Shown: piece after piece, positions 57,674-64,000 of the stretch | How positions within the stretch are numbered: position 1 is the stretch's first letter | How the letters are laid out: every line of letters begins with the position of its first letter | NCBI RefSeq assembly: GCF_023065955.2 | Contig: NW_026622930.1 | Span: forward strand, 15,787,449-15,851,448 | DNA from: Ursus arctos | Taxonomy: Eukaryota; Chordata; Mammalia; Carnivora; Ursidae | Direction: 5' to 3' | Length of the DNA stretch: 64,000 nucleotides | The notes under the pieces: model-generated | What the model saw: the letters and a program-made list of their open reading frames with translations, nothing else | Database searches by the model: none | What the model was told of the DNA's origin: nothing | Translations under genes and position numbers: made by a program

Positions 57674-59480
57674 CCATTAAGTTTCTTATAAAAATGAAAG
57701 CAGGATAGAAATTAGTCCTTCTATAAATGATCCTGCTACATAATTTTTAAAGCTTTCTCTCTCTTTTACCCAGGAAATGGCTCTGGCCTCAATTAAATTT
57801 TTCTGATTTATATTTTCTCTCCGAAAGAAGTGGGTGGGATAGGATGTGGTCAAGAGGAATTTATCCCACCATTTATAGGAATGTGATTACACAGTTTATT
57901 TTGCATTTAAGTAAGACCATTTCATCCTGCTACATTTACGCTGTAGAGTCCCATCTTCTGAATTTAATTTTTGTCGTGTAGGCTAAGTGGCTTGGCAAAG
58001 GAATAAAGACAGAAGTTAATCTCGTGGAGTTCTAACACCATCCAATTCTTTCTGCATACTTGTTTTCAGGCCTTGGAGAGAAGGGAAAGATAGGATTTAG
58101 AAAAATAGGCTACTTGGAAAAAAAGAGAATGTGACAACAAGTAGGGATTACAATGAAGTGACTGAAGAATGAGGAGAAAGATCTAGGAAAAAAATAATAT
58201 TACTAATAAGAAATTTTCCACACATTTTGAGGAAAAGGTAGAGAAATGACTCAGAAGTGGGTTAGTGGTGGAAAGATGAGAGATAATGCCCAAATGGCAG
58301 GTAAAAATAATGAATTAGAAGAAAGTGTTTTTGGTGTCCTTGGGAAAAGAGAATTCATAAGATTGTGAATAGGATGGACTAGAATATGTCCTTTTGATGT
58401 ATGTTTATAACCCCTCAGCTATACTTGTGTTATGAATATATAATGATTCAACTGCTGATTGTTTTTAATGAACCATGATTGGTGTCCAATAAATGTATGT
58501 GGAATAGAAGATACATTTTTTTTGATTCACCTCTGATTTTTAATCTTTATGAATGGATTTTAATAATGCTAAATCTCATCTTCTAAAATGAGATTATTAT
58601 GCTTTAATTTGTAGTAGATATAGCAGATTTTGGAGTCTTGAAGAATATAGGATATGTACTCTTTATAGCATGCAATTTCTTTAAGGAACACTTATTATTC
58701 ATGGTCCTTGAAATAAATGCCTAGGATATCCAACTGCCTATTGTTGGCTGCAAACAAATCCTCTTCCTGCCCACATCTGGGGGTCTTTTCAAGGAAATTC
58801 TTTGAAGAAACAGTATGGGAATTCAAAATCCCATGTTTACCCATTAAGAATTTATGTAAAAGGAGACTTTCTGAGGAATTTACACTGCCTATGCTTAATT
58901 TAAATATGGACAGTATGGAGCCTTTCAGGTATATTTCCAGATTTCAGAGGACAATTTGGCCCTAATAATGGGAGACAAGTGGAAGCTAATTCTTCTCTGA
59001 TCTCAAACTTTTTTCTGATTCTCAACACTTCTACTTTAAATGTTCGGTGTAGCATCTTTATTGTGCCTGCTTTGTAGCAATATTTTTTCCAGAGATTATT
59101 CTGTATTTTGTGAGCTGCTGTTGTGTATATGTTTCTACATAAAAAATTTTCCCAGTGAGTGTTTAATTGCCAATATTTTAGTTTAAAGGCTACTGGAAAT
59201 AATCTAACATCTGTATTTTTCAAATGGTTAGTGGAGAGTGTCAAGTATATGATATTGATATAGAATTCATATTTTTAAATAGTGCAAAAATATAACGCTA
59301 TAACTTTCCCAGCCTTGAAGAATTTAAAGGATATTACGCATTATCGTGTCAGAACCATTCCATAAAGAATGTTCTACTGTTTATCATTTGTTTCTCAGAT
59401 GCTATTAAAGGAAACAAAGATAAATAATGCCAGAATATTTTTCTTAAAGGATTACAATTTAGGATAGAGATGGTATGTGG
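56305..59480. other. Unassigned DNA
   Basis: Apart from the TG repeat I cannot assign it. The 138-codon frame at 57264-57680 runs into the TG repeat (Cys-Val run) and is not credible as a gene. 57700-58640 and 58700-59470 show no repeat I know. Confidence 0.35.
57629..57669 (+). repeat. (TG)n microsatellite
   Basis: About 20 perfect TG units. Confidence 0.99.
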
Positions 59481-59483
59481 AGT

Positions 59484-59504
59484 CCCCCCCCCCCCCCCCG
59501 CCCC
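59484..59504 (+). repeat. Poly(C) run
   Basis: Sixteen C, one G, four C. Such runs are error-prone in sequencing and assembly. Confidence 0.95.
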
Positions 59505-59574
59505 GTACCAAACAATTAGGCAACACCAGCAGAGTGCACTATAATTTAACTTAATTTCCACATGCTGACCTGAA

Positions 59575-60215
59575 AATAGTGTCAGATCACTGACACAGAA
59601 GAGCTCACGGAACTCCAGGAAACAAGTTTATCAGTTTGTTGGGGGAATGATAAAAGATACAGATAAACCACAGATAAAGAGATACTCAGAGGGCACTCTG
59701 GGAGGGTCCTGAGCACAGAAACTTCTGTCCCCGTGGAGTTGGGGTGCGTCCCTCTTTTGGTGCACGGATGTGTTCACCAATCTGGATGCTCCCCAAACTC
59801 CTTGGTATTAGGATTTTATGGAGGCTTCTTCACAGAGGCATGATCAAATAGTAACTCCATTTCCAGCCTTTCTCTCTTCAGAGAGTGGGGGAACAGGGCT
59901 GAAAATCCCAGTTCCCATCTAGAAGCCAGCCAGGGACTCGTCTAGAGTCACTTCATTAGAACAAAAAAGCAAAAGACAAAAAACATTCCTATCACCCAGG
60001 AAATTCAAGAGCGACTTAGGAGCCCTGTGGTCAGGAACCAGGGTTAGACCAAATATTAAAACAGAAGATGCTCCTAATGGTCTTATTTAGGAAATTACAA
60101 GAGTTGCAGGAACCCTGTGCCAGGAATTAGGGGCAGACACCAATGATATATTTTCTATTATTTCACCAATGAGCAAACAAAAAAGGAAGTGTAACGCAGG
60201 CTAAGAACGAAATAA
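59575..60215 (-). mobile_element. ERVL-type solitary LTR, minus orientation
   Basis: On the + strand: AGAGCTCACGGAACTCCAGG, GTCCCCGTGGAGTTGGGGTG, TGTTCACCAATCTGGATGCT, TTGGTATTAGGATTTTATGG, CCAGCCAGGGACTCGTCTAG, GAGCCCTGTGGTCAGGAACC and GAAATTACAAGAGTTGCAGG. These are the antisense blocks of a widespread mammalian ERVL LTR. No internal viral genes are present. Confidence 0.78.
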
Positions 60216-61075
60216 TTGTTATCGGACTGATTCTTCTGCAGATAAATAGAAATTCTCAGAAACATTAAAAAGCAAAACTCAAACCTCAAAGGCTTCAAAG
60301 AGGAGACTAATAAGAACGAAGATTGAACATAGGAGAAGAGGATGGCCCTGGTGGGTTTCAGGTTTCATGGTTTCTACCCTGAGTGCAGACACAGCTATAT
60401 CTTCCATATGAAACCTACTATATTTTGGGCTCCAAAAACCAAAGACAGAGTTCAAGGCAACCATAGCCGCTGAAAAGTAAAGACAGAAATGACAGAGGAG
60501 AGAGCCACAGCGGAGGAGGCCCAGGGTCCTAAATCTAGAAGTGATGTGGATATATCCAGTTACCATGTACGCCTGAACTCCGGCACCCGAAGCAATGGGT
60601 TTCTATAAAGCGGGTCTTTATAATAATAGCAGGCAATGTTTATGGAGAACCTATGATGTCAGTAAAGTTGGAGTTAGAGCAATAGAAATCTTCTACTTAT
60701 TTTGTGGAAGGATCACGTAGTGAAGAGTGACTTTTGAACTGGACCTCGAAGGAAGAGTAGACCTCTGCTAGCCAACACCTCCCCGGCAAAGTGAAAAGCA
60801 AAACAAGGACCAGAAGCGTCGGTGGGGAAAAATTAATAAAAGCCAGTAGCTTGGATTCAAGGATAAGCTTACAAATAGGAGGGAGGAGAGATGTACTACT
60901 GTGTATATGATAAGAAATTGGAAGACAATAAGAAGCCCTAATAAAACATGAGTCTCTGAAAGAGAACTGGCTGGTAGAGGAGTAGATGTTGAGGAAGATA
61001 CTGAATCCATGGTTCTGTATATCTTCCAGATGCTCTTTTCTGTATTTCTTTTATTGAACATATATATTTACTAAA
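60216..61075. other. Mostly unassigned DNA
   Basis: 60720-60765 (GACTTTTGAACTGGACCTCG) looks like a short antisense L2 piece. Nothing else is recognised. The minus-strand frames at 60279-60566 and 60768-61061 have no known motif. Confidence 0.35.
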
Positions 61076-61079
61076 TTGT

Positions 61080-61217
61080 ATTTCCCTCTCTATTACCAAC
61101 CACACCTAAATTGTTATGCCAAATTCTGTTGATTTTTACCTCGTAAATATCCCTAGCTCTCATCTATCTCTCTGTTGATGTTGTCTCTATTGCTACAACC
61201 CTAGTTCAAACTACTTA
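61080..61217 (+). mobile_element. L2 ORF2 fragment, 5' part
   Basis: AAATTCTGTTGATTTTTACC, AATATCCCTAGCTCTCATCT and GTTCAAACTACTTAACATAG correspond in order to the L2 ORF2 C-terminal region. The L2 continues after the minisatellite. Confidence 0.68.
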
Positions 61218-61405
61218 ACATAGCTCATGGGGATTAATTTAGTATAGCTCATGGGGATTACCTCACATAGCTCATGGGTATTAATTTAACATAGTTCATG
61301 GGGATTAATTTTACATAGTTCATGGGGATTACTTCACATAGCTCATGGGGATTAATTTAACATAGCTCATGGGGATTACTTCACATAGCTCATGGGGATT
61401 ACTGT
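61218..61405 (+). repeat. 23/24-bp minisatellite, 8 copies
   Basis: Eight units of ACATAGCTCATGGGGATTA plus a variable end: AATTTA (24-bp form) or CTTC/CCTC (23-bp form), partly alternating. The last unit runs directly into L2 sequence (ATTACTGTAGTAACCTCC), so the unit appears to be an amplified piece of the host L2. Confidence 0.96.
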
Positions 61406-61500
61406 AGTAACCTCCTTACATCCATTCTTGCTCTACTCCAATCTATTCTCCACCTGAGAGAACGAGTGGCCTATTACATTGCATCTATGCTGAAATCATT
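61400..61500 (+). mobile_element. L2 ORF2 fragment, 3' part
   Basis: TGTAGTAACCTCCTTACATC, TTGCTCTACTCCAATCTATT and CTCCACCTGAGAG resume the L2 order after the minisatellite. Confidence 0.7.
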
Positions 61501-61544
61501 CTGTGTTTGAGAGCGTTTGCCTTTATTTGCAGGATATTGAAAAG

Positions 61545-61990
61545 TGTGGAAATTGTGAACATGGCCATCAATAGAAAAATAAAAATAAAAATACAGACTG
61601 CTGTATACTTTCCCTATAGAATCCTCGGGAGTTGGTGTCAGAAGAGTAGATAATTGCTTACATCAACATGGATACATCCTAAAAACAATAACGAGTGGAC
61701 GAAAAAAGTTGCTGAACATTATAGCAAAATAATGTCATTTATGAAATTTAAAAACACCCAAACTAAGACGTATTGCTTGTATCTACCTACTGAAACGATT
61801 CAAAGCAAGGTTAGAAAGGTAGCTCATCTTTTCCCGAAAAGCACTTTTGTTCCCTTTTAAAGTTTTTACATTTCTTAGCAATGTAAAGCAGACGTGACAA
61901 AATGTTACATTCATTAAATATGGGCACGGAGATACTAATGTTATATTATTTTCTGTTTTTTCCTGAAATATTTAAACAGTTTAAAAATAA
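61545..61990 (+). mobile_element. Old L1M 3' end, + orientation
   Basis: GGCCATCAATAGAAAAATAA, TTGCTTACATCAACATGGAT, CATTTATGAAATTTAAAAAC and a TTATTTTCTGTTTTTTCCTG-type 3'UTR are an old L1M ending. Confidence 0.62.
61898..61948 (+). repeat. 51-bp direct repeat, copy 1
   Basis: CAAAATGTTACATTCATTAA then ATATGGGCACGGAGATACTA and ATGTTATATTA. The same stretch recurs at 62978-63029 with few differences, including 24 identical bases at the start. It lies in old L1 3'UTR here. Confidence 0.93.
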
Positions 61991-62469
61991 AACAAAAAAT
62001 GCCAGACAACCAAAACTTGGAGCCATTATTTTACCTTATTTACTTCTAGATATTTCTAAGTATATATAGTTTCTCTCAGTAGTTTTCAAAAATGTTGGTC
62101 CCAGGACTACTTTAAACTCTTAAAAATTATCGAGTCTACCAAAAACTTTTTGTTTATGTAACATTCAGGTAGCGTTATTTATCATAGTAGAAATCAAAAC
62201 CGAGAAATTTGGAAAATACAAGAAAACACAAGCACATATTCTATTAGCCTTTGGAAAATTTGTCAATAGCCTCTGGAAAAGTCAGTTGTACACTCCTAAG
62301 AGCATGAAAGTGAAAAGGCAAATAATGTCTAATATGATTATGCAAAGGCCTTTATCTTGTGGACTCCCTAAAAAGACGTTAGGGTCCCCAGCTATCCAAT
62401 GACTTAGAGAAAATCTTGCACATCACATGTGAATCAGGCTATATATATAGGGATACTACTGGAAACTTT

Positions 62470-62655
62470 TTTTTTTTGCAGAAGGGAAAATTTGGGGGGA
62501 AAAGAAACCTGAAATGTTCATCAATGTCAAAATGGATAAAAAATTTTGGTATCTTTCAAAGTAGAATTTATGCAGCACTTAAAATGCCCTCAGTGAATTT
62601 TGAAGTTTCAAAAGTATAATATAAAAGTTAATCAAGTAAATTGTAGAAGGGTATT
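62470..62655 (+). mobile_element. Old L1M ORF2-end fragment
   Basis: AACCTGAAATGTTCATCAAT, AATTTATGCAGCACTTAAAA and AAAGTATAATATAAAAGTTA follow the old L1 C-terminal/3'UTR order. The copy is distinct from the one at 61545. Confidence 0.55.
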
Positions 62656-62658
62656 CAT

Positions 62659-62972
62659 GATGGGCTGAATGTTTGTGTCCCTCCCTCAAAATTCATATGT
62701 TCAGATCCTAATCCCCAATGCAATATTAGGAATTGAGTCCTTTAGCTCGCGGGTGGAGCCCCCATGAAGATGGAGCCTTCATGAACGGGATTAGTGCCCT
62801 TGTGAAAGAGACCCTAGATTGCTCTCAGGCCCCTTCCATCTTGTGAGGACATAGAAAGAAGATGACCACTCGAACCAGGAAGTGGACCCTTGGGCTCTCA
62901 TCAGACACTAACTCTGTAAGTGTTTTGATTTCGGACTTCACACTCTCTAGAACTGTGAAAAATAAATTTCTA
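62659..62972 (+). mobile_element. MLT1-like LTR, + orientation, 3' end missing
   Basis: It begins TGATGGGCTGAATGTTTGTG, continues ATTCATATGTTCAGATCCTA, GGGATTAGTGCCCTTGTGAA and CTCTAGAACTGTGAAAAATA, and stops at AATTTCTATGTGG, where the usual tail should follow. A duplicated 51-bp non-LTR segment takes its place. No viral genes. Confidence 0.88.
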
Positions 62973-62977
62973 TGTGG

Positions 62978-63029
62978 CAAAATGTTACATTCATTAAATA
63001 TAGGCAGTGGAGATGCAAATGTTATATTA
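62978..63029 (+). repeat. 51-bp direct repeat, copy 2
   Basis: Matches 61898-61948 (CAAAATGTTACATTCATTAA, then ATATAGGCAGTGGAGATGCA). It abuts the broken end of the MLT1 LTR. Confidence 0.93.
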
Positions 63030-63137
63030 CATCACATCTAAAAAATAAAATAAATTTTATAAGCCATTCATTCTATGGCATTCTGTTATAGTGGATAAGC
63101 AGGTATCTATAATATGTTGCCTCTTACATACAATTTT

Positions 63138-63326
63138 TTAAAAAGATTTTATTGATTTTTTTGAGAGAGAGAGAAAGAGTGAGCACAAGTGGGGGGGGGG
63201 GCAGAGAGAGAGGGAGAAGCAGACTCCCCGCTGAGAAGGGAGCTTACTTAGGGCTTGATCCCAGAACCGGGAGATCATGACCTGAGCTGAAGGCAGACAC
63301 TTAACGACTGAGCCACCCAGGCGCCC
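63138..63326 (-). mobile_element. SINEC, minus orientation
   Basis: AAAGATTTTATTGATTTTTT tail side, a (GA)n and an 11-12 G run, then ACTGAGCCACCCAGGCGCCC. Target copies CTCTTACATACAATTTT (63121-63137) and CTCTTACCTACAATTTT (63327-63343) differ by one base. Confidence 0.97.
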
Positions 63327-63343
63327 CTCTTACCTACAATTTT

Positions 63344-64000
63344 AAAATCAGACCAAACAATACTGTATGTAGTGTGCATTTATCCATGTCCTTGTGCACA
63401 CATGTAGAATATAAACATATATGAAAGGGTATGTGTCAAATTAGGTTTGTGTTTATCAGGTCAGAGAGAAGAAACAATTAGGAAAGATAAAAATCAATAA
63501 AAGTTCATTTAAATTTAAGCGTAAAAATAAAATTTGATTTTAAGAATTTCAAGGGAGAACTAAAGCCCTGTGGATTTGCCAATAGGTGCTTTATATTTTT
63601 AGTCAAAAGTTTAAGAAAACAGCCTCATGGATTTTTTTTTTAGAATTTTATTGTGTCAGGCAAATGAATACTTGCTGAATCTATTTATAACATTAGAAGA
63701 GCGTTTTTCAATAGATACATCATTATTGTGAAAAATTAATCAGAAGTGTTTCCCAAAACTCATTTAAAGTTTTCATTCTGAGGGAATAAACTTGTAACTC
63801 CTCATTTTTCTTCTTTAAAAAATCCATAGGTGATTTGTGATGATTTTAGTGGGGATGAAGGCAACAGATCGGGTTTACCCTGTTCTGGATTTGATATTAA
63901 GAGCATTTATCTTAAAGGTAACCTTTTTGTCTGTTTACCCAATGAACTGCTCATCTGAGAAAAATCTGATTAGTTCTATCCAGAGTTAGATTCAATTTAG
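63344..64000. other. Unassigned AT-rich DNA
   Basis: Nothing recognised to the end of the window. Confidence 0.35.

Noticed and set aside
57264..57680. 138-codon + strand frame
   Set aside because: Its end is read from the TG repeat (alternating Cys-Val), and there is no domain or splice context.
61218..61405. CRISPR-like regular repeats
   Set aside because: Units abut with no spacers, and the host is a mammal. It is a minisatellite.

Overview
This window is nuclear DNA from a caniform carnivore, most like a bear or another arctoid. The evidence is 18 copies of the carnivore tRNA-Lys-derived SINE (SINEC: head GGGGCGCCTGGGTGGCTCAG, CT-rich 3' body, AAATAAATAAAATC tail), carnivore-type young L1 3' ends, and the pan-mammalian fossils MIR, L2, MLT1 and hAT/MER. 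There are no prokaryotic genes, operons or CRISPR arrays. The long reading frames are almost all remnants of L1, SINE or LTR sequence, or chance frames.

Layout. 0-6 kb is a patchwork of old L1 on the + strand, with a younger L1 3' end and several SINEs inserted, ending in a nested SINE cluster at 5.4-6.0 kb. 6-18 kb is mostly unassigned sequence with a few MER/hAT fossils, a 62-bp tandem duplication and a diverged repeated pair at 9.7 and 11.8 kb. 18-24 kb holds SINEs, an antisense old L1, an MLT1 LTR, a long purine microsatellite, MIR and L2. 24.8-27.2 kb is one L1 insertion with an inverted 5' part, matching target-site duplications, and two later SINEs inside it. 27-39 kb is repeat-poor apart from MIR/L2 fragments, one SINE and one LTR. 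39.8-48 kb is rich in L2, with an antisense L1/HAL1 remnant and three SINEs. 48-59 kb is mostly unassigned, with four SINEs and a TG repeat. 59.5-64 kb holds an antisense LTR, an L2 fragment carrying a minisatellite that seems to have grown from L2 sequence, old L1 tails, an MLT1 LTR and a SINE.

No gene can be named with confidence. The best coding candidate is a pair of exon-like segments on the + strand at 36924-37058 and 37606-37745. They have good facing splice sites and a frame that stays open across the junction to a stop. Weaker phase-compatible segments lie at 36111-36233 and 42557-42681. Repeat-free blocks near 10-11, 14.1-14.8, 17.6-18.1 and 53.4-54.9 kb are the best places to look for conserved regulatory DNA. 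The window reads as intronic or intergenic DNA. Family names are assigned by eye; no alignment or database search was run.
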